Shown here piece by piece: positions 1 to 8,221 of a DNA stretch of 64,000 nt. The translations under genes were made by a program, and so were the position numbers. Location of the stretch: contig NZ_NBXB01000027.1 in the NCBI RefSeq assembly GCF_003399635.1, positions 124,001 through 188,000 of the forward strand, written 5' to 3'. The notes beneath the pieces were generated by a model, which had not been told where the DNA came from, did not search any database, and saw only the letters and a list, made by a program, of their open reading frames with translations. The stretch comes from Subtercola boreus (GTDB lineage: Bacteria; Actinomycetota; Actinomycetes; Actinomycetales; Microbacteriaceae). Numbering within the stretch: position 1 is the stretch's first letter; every line of letters starts with the position of its first letter.

Positions 1-2546
1 AACGCACGGTCGAGATCGCCGACGACCTGTCGTTCCAGTTGCGCACGGCTAAGCCGAAGCTGCCCCGGCAGGAGGTGCCGGAAGGCCACACGCCCATGTC
101 GTACCTTCGCCAACTGGTCGACGAGGCGATGCCCACGCACTACCCCCATGCGACCGACGACGATCTGAAGCGCATCCAGAGCGAACTCGCGGTGATCGAG
201 CAGAAGGACTTTCCGGGGTACTTCCTGATCGTGCGCGACATCGTGCATGAGGCACGGCGGCTGGGCATCCTCTGCCAGGGTAGGGGCTCGGCCGCGAACT
301 CAGCGGTGTGCTTCATCCTCGACATCACAGCAGTTGACTCGATCTTCTACAAACTGCCGTTCGAACGGTTCCTGTCGAGCATGCGTGATGAAGAACCCGA
401 CATCGATGTGGATTTCGACTCCGATCGTCGGGAGGAGGTCATCCAGTACGTGTACACGAAGTACGGTCGCCGGAACGCCGCCCAGGTCGCGAACGTGATC
501 ACCTACCGGCCGAAGTTCGCGGTGCGCGACATGGCGAAGGCGCTCGGGCACAGCCCCGGCCAGCAGGACGCCTGGTCGAAGCAGATCGAGCGCTGGGGGT
601 CGAAGGTGGCGAGCGAAGACCACGACATTCCGGCTGATGTGATCGACCTGGCCGAGCAGGTGCTGAAGTTCCCGCGGCACATGGGCATCCATTCGGGAGG
701 AATGGTGCTCACCGACAGGCCCGTCGGTGAGGTCTGCCCGATCGAGAACGGTCGGATGGATGGCCGCACCGTTCTGCAGTGGGACAAGGACGACTGCGCG
801 TGGATGGGTCTCGTCAAATTCGACCTGCTCGGGCTGGGCATGCTGTCGGCGCTGCAGCACTCGCTCGATCTGGCGCGCGAGCACCTGGGTGAGGCGTGGA
901 GCCTGCAGAGCATCCCGAAGGAGGAGCAGGGCGTCTACGACATGCTCTGCCGCGCCGACTCGATCGGTGTGTTCCAGGTCGAGAGCCGTGCCCAGATGGG
1001 TACGCTCCCCCGGCTCCAGCCGCGCCGGTTCTACGACCTCGTGGTAGAGATCGCGCTCATCCGGCCCGGGCCCATTCAGGGTGGTGCCGTGCATCCGTAC
1101 ATCCGCCGCAAACTGAAGCAGGAGCCCGTCACCTACCTGCACCCGTTGCTCGAAGAACCTCTCGAGCGAACGCTCGGGGTGCCACTCTTCCAGGAACAGC
1201 TGATGCAGGTGGCGCAGGCGGTCGGCAACTGCTCACCCGAAGACGCAGACCTGTTGCGGCGGGCGATGGGCTCGAAGCGCGGCATCGAGAAGATCTCGTC
1301 GCTGAAGACGAAGCTGTTCGCAGGCATGGCCTCGAACGGCATTGCTCCGGATGTCGCGGAGCAGATCTACCAGAAGATCGAGGCGTTCGCGAGCTTTGGT
1401 TTCGCCGAGAGCCACTCGAACAGCTTCGCGCTGCTGGTGTACGCGAGTTCGTGGTTCAAGCTGCACTATCCGGCAGCGTTCCTCGCGTCGCTGCTGCGAG
1501 CCCAGCCGATGGGGTTCTACTCTCCGCAGACGCTGGTGGCGGATGCCCGGCGGCACGGTGTCGTGGTGCATCGCCCCGACATCCAGTGCTCCGGGGTGAT
1601 GGCGGGGCTCGAGCCGAGCGCGGCCGCGGGAGGCGGCGCGGCTGCGGGTAGTGCGCGCGCGGGAGCCGGCGATGGCGGGGTTGCGGGCAGTGCGCGCACG
1701 GCCTGTGGCGGGGCGGTGCCGGCCGTGCACACCGCCGCCACGGGCATGGACGCCTGCCTGCACACGGCCGACCACTTGCCGAGTGAGGTGTTCGACCGGT
1801 CGGTTCCGGCCGACTACCGGGAGCACCGTCGTGACGGCAACCTCGTTGTGCGGCTGGGGCTTGCCGAGATCACGTCGATCGGGGCGAAGCTCGCCGAACG
1901 CATCGTGGCGGAGCGCGATCGTGGCGGCCCCTACCGCGACATGGCCGACGTGGCCCGGCGCAACGACCTCAACACCGCGCAGATGGAGGCGCTGGCCGCC
2001 GCCGGAGCCTTCACCAGCCTCGACCTGACCCGTCGCGAAGCGCTGTGGGAGGCCGGCAACGCCGCCCAGGACCGCCCCGAGTTTTTGCAGGGCACCCACG
2101 TGAGCGTGCAACCGCCGCTGCTGCCGATATTGAGCCCGACCGAGCAGGTGGTCTACGACCTTTGGAGCACCGGCATCTCGCCCGACGACCATCCGGTCGC
2201 GCACTCCCGGGACTGGCTGGATGACCGGGGCGCCCTCTCGATCGAGAAGTTGCAGACGTGCGAGAACGGGCGCCGCATCGAGGTCGGTGGGGTCGTGACG
2301 CACCGGCAGCGTCCAGCGACGGCCAGCGGCATCACCTTCGTGAACCTCGAGGATGAGACGGGCATCCTGAACGTGATCTGCAGCGTGGGCGTCTGGAGCC
2401 GCTACCGCCGGGTCGCCCGGGAGGCGCCGGCGATGGTGGTGCGCGGCATCCTCGAGCGCACCGAAGACGGCATCGTCAACCTCGTGGCCGACCGCATCGA
2501 GCTGCTGCCGCTCGGTGCGCCCACCCGCTCCCGCGACTTCCGCTGA
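1..2546 (+). CDS. dnaE2: Error-prone DNA polymerase DnaE2, 5'-truncated by the window edge
   Basis: This is the C-terminal part of a C-family (DnaE-type) polymerase; the open frame runs back to base 3, so the true start and the PHP domain lie outside the window. The palm signature PDIDVDF is near base 400, with ILCQGRGSAANS before it, and a C-terminal OB fold (GITFVNLEDETG) lies near base 2330. The layout fits DnaE2, the translesion polymerase that acts with ImuA and ImuB in SOS mutagenesis, rather than replicative DnaE1. An Ala/Gly/Arg-rich stretch of about 65 residues (bases 1605-1800), holding two AGSAR repeats 39 bp apart, interrupts the usual run from the fingers into the helix-hairpin-helix segment (RLGLAEITSIG). 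The gene converges on polA. Family assignment is strong; the imuB partner is not visible. Confidence 0.9.
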   Translation, partial: RTVEIADDLSFQLRTAKPKLPRQEVPEGHTPMSYLRQLVDEAMPTHYPHATDDDLKRIQSELAVIEQKDFPGYFLIVRDIVHEARRLGILCQGRGSAANSAVCFILDITAVDSIFYKLPFERFLSSMRDEEPDIDVDFDSDRREEVIQYVYTKYGRRNAAQVANVITYRPKFAVRDMAKALGHSPGQQDAWSKQIERWGSKVASEDHDIPADVIDLAEQVLKFPRHMGIHSGGMVLTDRPVGEVCPIENGRMDGRTVLQWDKDDCAWMGLVKFDLLGLGMLSALQHSLDLAREHLGEAWSLQSIPKEEQGVYDMLCRADSIGVFQVESRAQMGTLPRLQPRRFYDLVVEIALIRPGPIQGGAVHPYIRRKLKQEPVTYLHPLLEEPLERTLGVPLFQEQLMQVAQAVGNCSPEDADLLRRAMGSKRGIEKISSLKTKLFAGMASNGIAPDVAEQIYQKIEAFASFGFAESHSNSFALLVYASSWFKLHYPAAFLASLLRAQPMGFYSPQTLVADARRHGVVVHRPDIQCSGVMAGLEPSAAAGGGAAAGSARAGAGDGGVAGSARTACGGAVPAVHTAATGMDACLHTADHLPSEVFDRSVPADYREHRRDGNLVVRLGLAEITSIGAKLAERIVAERDRGGPYRDMADVARRNDLNTAQMEALAAAGAFTSLDLTRREALWEAGNAAQDRPEFLQGTHVSVQPPLLPILSPTEQVVYDLWSTGISPDDHPVAHSRDWLDDRGALSIEKLQTCENGRRIEVGGVVTHRQRPATASGITFVNLEDETGILNVICSVGVWSRYRRVAREAPAMVVRGILERTEDGIVNLVADRIELLPLGAPTRSRDFR

Positions 2547-2577
2547 CCCGCCCCACACCTCGAGCTGCGCCGCCCCC

Positions 2578-2650
2578 GTGCACAATTCAGGCACAGCCAC
2601 CTGCCGAGGATGTGTCACCGATGGCGACGTCGCATGCCTGAATTGTGTAC
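2578..2650. repeat. Inverted repeat between convergent dnaE2 and polA
   Basis: The left arm at 2578-2593 (GTGCACAATTCAGGCA) is the reverse complement of the right arm at 2635-2650 with one mismatch in 16. The loop is 41 bp and contains GATGTGTCACCGATGG. The element lies between two converging stop codons, so it could act as a bidirectional terminator, but there is no U-tract and the arms are long and unusually AT-rich for this region. A small mobile-element remnant is an alternative. Nothing else in the 2547-2702 gap looks coding. Confidence 0.7.
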
Positions 2651-2702
2651 GGTGGCGCGCAATAGGGCGCGGCGCGCGGTGCGGCGCCGCGGCGGCAGGC
2701 CT

Positions 2703-5435
2703 TTAGTGGGCGGCCTCGTTCCAGTTCTGGCCGCGGCCCAGCTGCACGTCGAGCGGCACCTTGAGGGTGGCTGCGGTCGACATCCGTGAAGTCACAACGG
2801 CCGCCAGCGCATCCCACTCCCCCGGATACACATCGAACACCAGCTCGTCGTGCACCTGCAGCAGCATGCGCGACTGAAGACCCTGCGAGGCGAGGTCGAG
2901 TGAGATGTTCACCATCGCGATCTTGAGGATGTCGGCCGCCGTGCCCTGGATCGGGGCGTTCAGCGCGGCGCGTTCCGCATTGTCGCGCAGCACCCGGTTG
3001 CCGCTGTTCAGGTCGGGGAACATGCGGCGGCGACCGAAGATGGTCTCGGTGTAGCCGTCTTCGCGCGCCTGAACGACGACGTTCCGCAGGTAGTCACGCA
3101 CGGCGCCGAACCGTTCGAAGTAGTCGGTCATCAGCTGCTTCGCCTCTGCGGTGGGGATGCGAAGCTGCTTCGAGAGACCGAAGGCCGACAGCCCGTAAGC
3201 GAGACCGTACGACATCGCCTTCACCTTCGAGCGCATGGCCGGCGACACATCCTCGGGCGAGACTCCGAAGATGCGCGCGCCGACGAAGCGGTGCAGGTCT
3301 TCGCCCGACTGGAAGGCCGCGATCAGGCCGGCGTCTTCCGACAGGTGCGCCATGATGCGCATCTCGATCTGCGAGTAGTCGGTGGTGAGCAGGGTCTCGT
3401 ACGACTCGCCGACCATGAAGGCCTTGCGGATGCGGCGACCCTCTTCTGTTCGCACCGGGATGTTCTGCAGGTTGGGGTCGGTCGACGAGATGCGCCCTGT
3501 CGACGAACCGGTCTGCACGTAGGTGGTGTGGATGCGGCGGTCGGGCGCGATCGATTTGTCGAGTGTTTCGACGATCTGGTTCAGCTTCGTGGCGTCGCGG
3601 TGCGAGAGGAGCAGGTCGAGGAACGGGTGCGGCGAGCTGGCCTGAAGATCGGCGAGCGAGACTGCGTCCGTCGAATAGCCGGTCTTGGTGGCCCGGGTCT
3701 TCGGCATGCCGAGCTGGTCGAAGAGCACCTCCTGGATCTGTTTCGGCGAACCGAGGTTGATCTCCCGTTCAATGATCGCAAAGGCCTGCGTGGCGAGATC
3801 GGTCGAGCGGGCGGTCAGTTCGGCCGAGAGCTCGGAGAGCTGCGGGTGGCTCACGGCGACACCGTCGAGCTCCATTCGGGCGAGCACAGCCAGAACGGGC
3901 ATCTCGATGGTCTCGAGCACCGAGCGCGAGCCCGCATCTAGCTTGCCGTCGAGCACACGTGCGACCCGCCCGATAAACCAGGCCTGCACGGCCGGGCCGA
4001 TCACCGAGTCGTCGTCGGGTACCAGTTGGTTGGGGTCGGGCGAGGGAAGCGTCTCGGCGAGCATCCGGTCGACCAGATCGGCCAACGTGGGCGGGGTGCC
4101 GTCGGATTTCAGCAACCAGGCAGCGATCGACGTGTCGAAAGTGACGCCGGAGACCGTCAGGCCGGCGGTGAGGAGGGCCTTGAGCTGATGTTTCGCTCCG
4201 TGCAGGATCTTGGGGGCATCCGAGGCCAGCCAGTTCTCGAACGGCAGATAGTCGCGGCTGTCGGGGATCCACGGCAGGAAGACGGCGGAGTCGGAGGCAG
4301 CGAGGCCGAAACCGATGGGCCGGCCGTCGAGCAGTTCGGTCGACAGGGCGAGCCCGAACGGTTCGGCGGCGGTGACCCGGGCGAGCCAGGCGGCGAGTTG
4401 CTCGTCGAGCAGGGTGCTCGGCACCGGCGCCACAACCGCCTTGGGGTCGACCCCGCCCTCACCCGATGCGGAGCCGACGGCGCCGCCGACGCCGCCCGCC
4501 GAACCGGAGCCGCCTGCGCCACCGTTTCCGCCCGAAGCGGCATCGAGGCCGTCGAGCTTGAAGACCCGCTCGAGGAGGGTGCGGAACTCGAGCCGCTCGA
4601 ACAGGTCGCGCACCCATTGCTCGTCGACCGGTCGCCGATCGAAGTCGGCCGGGCCGGCCTCGAGCTCGACATCGGTCAGCAGGCGGTTGAGCCGCCGGTT
4701 CCGTACAGCGTTCTCCTGGAATTCGCGAAGACTCTCGCCGACCTTGCCGCCGATCTCATCGGAGCGTCGCAGGATCTCCTCGAGGCTGCCGAACTGGTTC
4801 AGCCACTTCACTGCGGTCTTCTCGCCGACCTTCGGGATGCCCGGCAGGTTGTCGCTCGTCTCCCCCACCAGAGCGGCGATCTCGGGATACTGGTGCGGTT
4901 CGATGCCGTAGCGCTCGAACACCTTGTCGCGGTCGTACCGGGTGAGGTCGGTCACGCCCTGCCTGGACGGATAGAGCAGCGTGACGTTGTCGTTCACCAG
5001 TTGGATCGTGTCGCGGTCGCCCGAAACGACGAGCACGCGAAAGCCCTGTTCGGCGCCCTGCACAGACAGGGTCGCGAGGATGTCGTCGGCCTCGTAGTTC
5101 TCCTTCTCGAGGGTGATGATGTTCATCGCGTGCAGGGCGTCTTTCAGCAGGGGGACCTGGCCCATGAACTCCGGCGGAGTCTCACCGCGGGTGCCCTTGT
5201 ACTCGGGGTACTCGGTGGTTCTGAAGGAGTGCCGCGAGATGTCGAAGGCGACGGCGAGGTGGGTGGGCTTCTCGTTCTTCAGAAGGTTGAGAAGCATCGA
5301 CAGGAAGCCGTGGATGGCGTTCGTGTGCTGCCCGTCACGGGTCTGAAAGCTGTCGACCGGCAGCGCATAGAACGCCCGGAAGGCCAGCGAGTGGCCGTCG
5401 ATGAGAAGGAGGGTGGGCTGTTCGTTGTCGGGCAC
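2703..5435 (-). CDS. polA: DNA polymerase I
   Basis: A 910-residue family A polymerase for Okazaki-fragment maturation and repair. The N-terminal 5'-nuclease domain opens with LLLIDGHSLAFRAFYAL and spans about residues 1-290. A Gly/Ser/Ala-rich linker follows (about 297-327). The central 3'-5' exonuclease fold is degenerate: the usual FDTET motif reads LSTEL and the second aspartate motif reads GAKHQLKAL, so proofreading is probably absent, as known for actinobacterial PolA. Polymerase motif A (DYSQIEMRIMAH, about 682), motif B (RSKVKAMSYGLAYG) and motif C (VHDELVF, about 860) are intact. The ATG at 5435 precedes the domain directly. It follows pdtaR and the thioesterase gene in the same direction and may be co-transcribed with them. 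Confidence 0.97.
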   Translation of the reverse strand: MPDNEQPTLLLIDGHSLAFRAFYALPVDSFQTRDGQHTNAIHGFLSMLLNLLKNEKPTHLAVAFDISRHSFRTTEYPEYKGTRGETPPEFMGQVPLLKDALHAMNIITLEKENYEADDILATLSVQGAEQGFRVLVVSGDRDTIQLVNDNVTLLYPSRQGVTDLTRYDRDKVFERYGIEPHQYPEIAALVGETSDNLPGIPKVGEKTAVKWLNQFGSLEEILRRSDEIGGKVGESLREFQENAVRNRRLNRLLTDVELEAGPADFDRRPVDEQWVRDLFERLEFRTLLERVFKLDGLDAASGGNGGAGGSGSAGGVGGAVGSASGEGGVDPKAVVAPVPSTLLDEQLAAWLARVTAAEPFGLALSTELLDGRPIGFGLAASDSAVFLPWIPDSRDYLPFENWLASDAPKILHGAKHQLKALLTAGLTVSGVTFDTSIAAWLLKSDGTPPTLADLVDRMLAETLPSPDPNQLVPDDDSVIGPAVQAWFIGRVARVLDGKLDAGSRSVLETIEMPVLAVLARMELDGVAVSHPQLSELSAELTARSTDLATQAFAIIEREINLGSPKQIQEVLFDQLGMPKTRATKTGYSTDAVSLADLQASSPHPFLDLLLSHRDATKLNQIVETLDKSIAPDRRIHTTYVQTGSSTGRISSTDPNLQNIPVRTEEGRRIRKAFMVGESYETLLTTDYSQIEMRIMAHLSEDAGLIAAFQSGEDLHRFVGARIFGVSPEDVSPAMRSKVKAMSYGLAYGLSAFGLSKQLRIPTAEAKQLMTDYFERFGAVRDYLRNVVVQAREDGYTETIFGRRRMFPDLNSGNRVLRDNAERAALNAPIQGTAADILKIAMVNISLDLASQGLQSRMLLQVHDELVFDVYPGEWDALAAVVTSRMSTAATLKVPLDVQLGRGQNWNEAAH

Positions 5436-5493
5436 AGCTCAAGCCTACTAAAGCCCACCGACAGCATCCGGAGGCCCTGGAGGGATGCTCGGG

Positions 5494-5850
5494 CTAGGCG
5501 TCCCGCAGCAGGTTCGTGATGCGCACCGTCGACAGGCGGCGGCCGGCGTCGTCCGAGATCGCGATCTCGTGCACGGTCAGGGTGCGACCCAGCTTGATCG
5601 CCGTGCACACGCCGGTGACGGTTCCGGATGTCGCGGAACCAGTGTGACTCGCGTTGACTTCGATGCCCATGGCAAGGCGACCCGCACCGGCATGGATGTT
5701 CGCAGCGGCCGAGCCGAGGCTCTCGGCGAGAACGACATAGGCACCGCCGTGGACCACACCGAACGGCTGGGTGTTGCCCTCGACAGGCATCGTGGCAACC
5801 GCACGCTCAGCTGTCAGCTGGCTGAAGACGATACCCATGCGCTCGGCCAA
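5494..5850 (-). CDS. Hotdog-fold acyl-CoA thioesterase (PaaI/MenI-like)
   Basis: A short single-domain hotdog protein of about 118 residues. It carries FGVVHGGAYVVLAESLGS, the motif of the YdiI/MenI/EntH group, whose glutamate is the catalytic base. Members hydrolyse aromatic or acyl-CoA thioesters; 1,4-dihydroxy-2-naphthoyl-CoA hydrolase of menaquinone synthesis is one possibility, but the substrate cannot be read from the sequence. The start is uncertain: the listed TTG (5850) gives the longest product, while an ATG lies at 5838, and neither has a strong Shine-Dalgarno. Similarity to the family appears to continue upstream of the TTG, where no good start codon exists. It sits between pdtaR and polA, with 47 bp to the pdtaR stop. 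Confidence 0.8.
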   Translation of the reverse strand: MAERMGIVFSQLTAERAVATMPVEGNTQPFGVVHGGAYVVLAESLGSAAANIHAGAGRLAMGIEVNASHTGSATSGTVTGVCTAIKLGRTLTVHEIAISDDAGRRLSTVRITNLLRDA

Positions 5851-5897
5851 GGCGCCACTGCCCAGAGCGAGTGCTTCGGCCTCGTTGATGGCGCTGC

Positions 5898-6503
5898 CTA
5901 CTTCTTGACGCTCAGCTGCTCGATGATCGCCTGGGCGACGTCGTGCATGGTGAGCCGGCGATCCATCGAGGCCTTCTGGATCCAGCGGAACGCCTCGGGT
6001 TCGGTCAGGCCCATCTTCTCGTTCAGCAGGCCCTTGGCCCGGTCGACGAGCTTGCGGGTCTCGAAACGCTCGACGAGGTCGGCGACCTCTGCCTCGAGCG
6101 TGATGATCTGGGCGTAGCGCGAGAGGGCGATCTCGATGGCCGGAAGAAGATCGTTCGGCGTGAACGGCTTGACGACGTAGGCGAGGGCACCGGCTTCGGT
6201 GGCCCGCTCGACGAGCTCCTTCTGGCTGAAGGCGGTGAGCAGTACGACGGGCGCGATGTGACCCTTGCTGAGGCGCTCGGCAGCGGAGATGCCGTCGAGG
6301 AGCGGCATCTTGACGTCCATGATGACAAGGTCGGGCCGGAGCTCGGTGGCCAGTGCCACAGCGGTCTCGCCGTCGCCGGCCTCGCCGACGACCTCGAAAC
6401 CGGCGTCGCGAAGGATCTCGACGATGTCGAGTCGGATCAGGGATTCGTCTTCAGCGACAACCACACGACGGGGTGCGGAGGTGGAGGCAGGTTGGTCGGT
6501 CAC
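5898..6503 (-). CDS. pdtaR: ANTAR-domain response regulator (PdtaR type)
   Basis: A 201-residue cytoplasmic response regulator. The receiver domain has acidic residues E18/D19, phospho-acceptor D63 in LVIMDVKMP, T90 and K112 in VVKPF. The C-terminal ANTAR domain (about 135-195, RKLVDRAKGLLNEKMGLTEP) binds paired RNA hairpins and acts by antitermination. It matches mycobacterial Rv1626/PdtaR, which is also near polA. The start is the GTG at 6503 (VTDQPAST); the longer open frame upstream is only the complement of tRNA-Leu. No cognate histidine kinase (PdtaS) is nearby. The RNA targets are unknown from this window. Confidence 0.92.
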   Translation of the reverse strand: MTDQPASTSAPRRVVVAEDESLIRLDIVEILRDAGFEVVGEAGDGETAVALATELRPDLVIMDVKMPLLDGISAAERLSKGHIAPVVLLTAFSQKELVERATEAGALAYVVKPFTPNDLLPAIEIALSRYAQIITLEAEVADLVERFETRKLVDRAKGLLNEKMGLTEPEAFRWIQKASMDRRLTMHDVAQAIIEQLSVKK

Positions 6504-6542
6504 AGAGATAACCCTACGGTATTCTGAACGGTGTTGATGCGA

Positions 6543-6623
6543 GCCGGTGTGGCGGAATGGTAGACGCGGCGCACTCAAAATGCGTTGTCGCAAGACGTGT
6601 GGGTTCGAGTCCCACCACCGGTA
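6543..6623 (+). tRNA. tRNA-Leu (anticodon CAA)
   Basis: The acceptor arms GCCGGTG (6543-6549) and CACCGGT (6616-6622) pair with one G-U at the first position. The anticodon loop is CTCAAAA, giving CAA and decoding UUG. A long variable arm (TGTCGCAAGACG) marks a class II tRNA, and the T arm GTGGGTTCGAGTCCCAC is perfect. CCA is not encoded. A TATTCT about 17 bp upstream of the mature 5' end is a plausible -10 box, and a strong terminator follows. Confidence 0.95.
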
Positions 6624-6653
6624 CAAGAGTCTGAAAGTTTGTGCACCATCGAG

Positions 6654-6684
6654 AAAGGCCCGGGAGAATCCTCCCGGGCCTTTT
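6654..6684. terminator. Bidirectional rho-independent terminator
   Basis: A 13-bp perfect stem (AAAGGCCCGGGAG / CTCCCGGGCCTTT) with a four-base loop ends in a T-run on the plus strand and in another on the minus strand because of the flanking A-run. It sits between the plus-strand tRNA-Leu and the 3' end of minus-strand pyk, so it can stop both. Confidence 0.93.
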
Positions 6685-6703
6685 CTGTGGAGCTGGCGTC
6701 TGC

Positions 6704-8155
6704 CTAGTGGTCGAGCTCTTCAGGATCGGGCTTCTGCGGGTTGTGGCCCTCACCGACGATGTGCACGCGCATGTCGTTGGTGGTGCCGGCCTTTCCGGGA
6801 GGGGATCCGGAGATCACCACGACCTTGTCGCCGAGGGCGGCCAGGTTCTCACCGAGCAGCACGTCGTCGACCTGCACCATCAGCTGGTCGGTGTGCTTCA
6901 CGCGATCCACGAGGTACGACTCGACGCCCCAGGAGAGCGCCATGCGGTTGCGGATGCCCGGCTCCGGTGTGAGCCCGATGATCGGGATGCTCGACCGCAG
7001 CCGAGTCATCCGCCGCACCGAGTCGCCCGACTCCGTGAAGACCACGAGGTACTTGGCGCCCACGAAGTCGGCGACCTCCGAGGCCGCGAGCGTGATCGCG
7101 CCGGCCTGGGTGCGGGGCTTCGTGCCGAGGGCGGGGATGCGCTCCAGGCCGTGGACCTCGGTGGACTCCACGATGCGGGCCATGGTCTGCACCGTGATGA
7201 CGGGGTACTCCCCCACGCTCGTCTCGCCGGAGAGCATGACGGCGTCTGCCCCGTCGAGCACGGCGTTCGCCACATCCGAAGTCTCTGCGCGGGTCGGGAT
7301 CGGTGAGGAGATCATCGATTCGAGCATCTGCGTTGCGACGATGACGGGCTTCGCCATGCGGCGGGAGAGCTCGACGGCGCGCTTCTGCACGATCGGCACG
7401 GCTTCGAGGGGAAGCTCCACGCCGAGGTCGCCACGGGCGACCATGATGCTGTCGAAGGCGTCGATGATCTCTTCGAGGTTCTCGACGGCCTGAGGCTTCT
7501 CGATCTTGGCGCAGACCGGGATGCGGCGCCCCTCTTCGGCCATGATCTCGTGCACTCGGGAGATGTCGGCGGCGTCGCGCACAAACGAGAGCGCGATCAT
7601 GTCCGCACCGAGCTTCAGGCCCCAGCGGAGGTCCGCTTCGTCCTTCTTGGACAGAGCGGGAACGTTCACGGCGACGCCGGGCAGGTTGATGCCCTTGTTG
7701 TTCGACACATTGCCGGCCACGATGACCTCGGTGGTGACGACGACGCCGTCGGTCTCGATGACGCGCACCTTGACCTTGCCGTCGTCGATGAGGAGGAAGT
7801 CGCCGGGAGCGACATCCTGCGGCAGGCCCTTGAAGGTCGTGCCCGAGAGCTCGCGGGTGCCGAGCACGTCTTCGGTGGTGATCTTGAAGATGTCACCCTG
7901 CTCGAGGTAGTAGGGGCCCGCTTCGAACTTGCCGAGGCGGATCTTCGGGCCCTGCAGGTCGACCAGCACCGCGACGGCGCGGCCGGAGTCTTCGGCGGCC
8001 TTCCGCACGGTGGCGTAGATGGCCTCGTGCACGTCGTAGGTTCCGTGGCTGAGGTTCATGCGGCAGACATCGACACCGGCATCGATGATGGCCCTGAGGT
8101 TTTCGTACGACGACGTTGCCGGCCCGAGGGTGGCGACGATTTTAGCGCGTCTCAT
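6704..8155 (-). CDS. pyk: Pyruvate kinase
   Basis: A 483-residue glycolytic enzyme converting phosphoenolpyruvate and ADP to pyruvate and ATP. It starts MRRAKIVATLGPATSS and carries the RMNLSHG substrate loop, the signature CAKIEKPQAVENLEEI, the MVARGDLGVE metal-binding motif and the ATQMLESM segment, followed by the C-terminal allosteric domain. The length is typical. It lies 66 bp downstream of gltD, so it may have its own promoter there, and it ends at the shared terminator at 6654. Confidence 0.97.
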   Translation of the reverse strand: MRRAKIVATLGPATSSYENLRAIIDAGVDVCRMNLSHGTYDVHEAIYATVRKAAEDSGRAVAVLVDLQGPKIRLGKFEAGPYYLEQGDIFKITTEDVLGTRELSGTTFKGLPQDVAPGDFLLIDDGKVKVRVIETDGVVVTTEVIVAGNVSNNKGINLPGVAVNVPALSKKDEADLRWGLKLGADMIALSFVRDAADISRVHEIMAEEGRRIPVCAKIEKPQAVENLEEIIDAFDSIMVARGDLGVELPLEAVPIVQKRAVELSRRMAKPVIVATQMLESMISSPIPTRAETSDVANAVLDGADAVMLSGETSVGEYPVITVQTMARIVESTEVHGLERIPALGTKPRTQAGAITLAASEVADFVGAKYLVVFTESGDSVRRMTRLRSSIPIIGLTPEPGIRNRMALSWGVESYLVDRVKHTDQLMVQVDDVLLGENLAALGDKVVVISGSPPGKAGTTNDMRVHIVGEGHNPQKPDPEELDH

Positions 8156-8221
8156 GTGTGTGAGTTGCTCCGTGTTTCTGCGCGTGAGCGCATCGATGGG
8201 GTACGGGTAAGTCTGCTCGTT

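Noticed and set aside
4026-5519. 497-codon plus-strand frame opposite polA
   Set aside because: Antisense of the 5'-nuclease and linker part of PolA, with no recognisable domain.
6504-6626. N-terminal extension of the response regulator to 242 residues
   Set aside because: The extra codons are the complement of tRNA-Leu; GTG at 6503 directly precedes the receiver domain.
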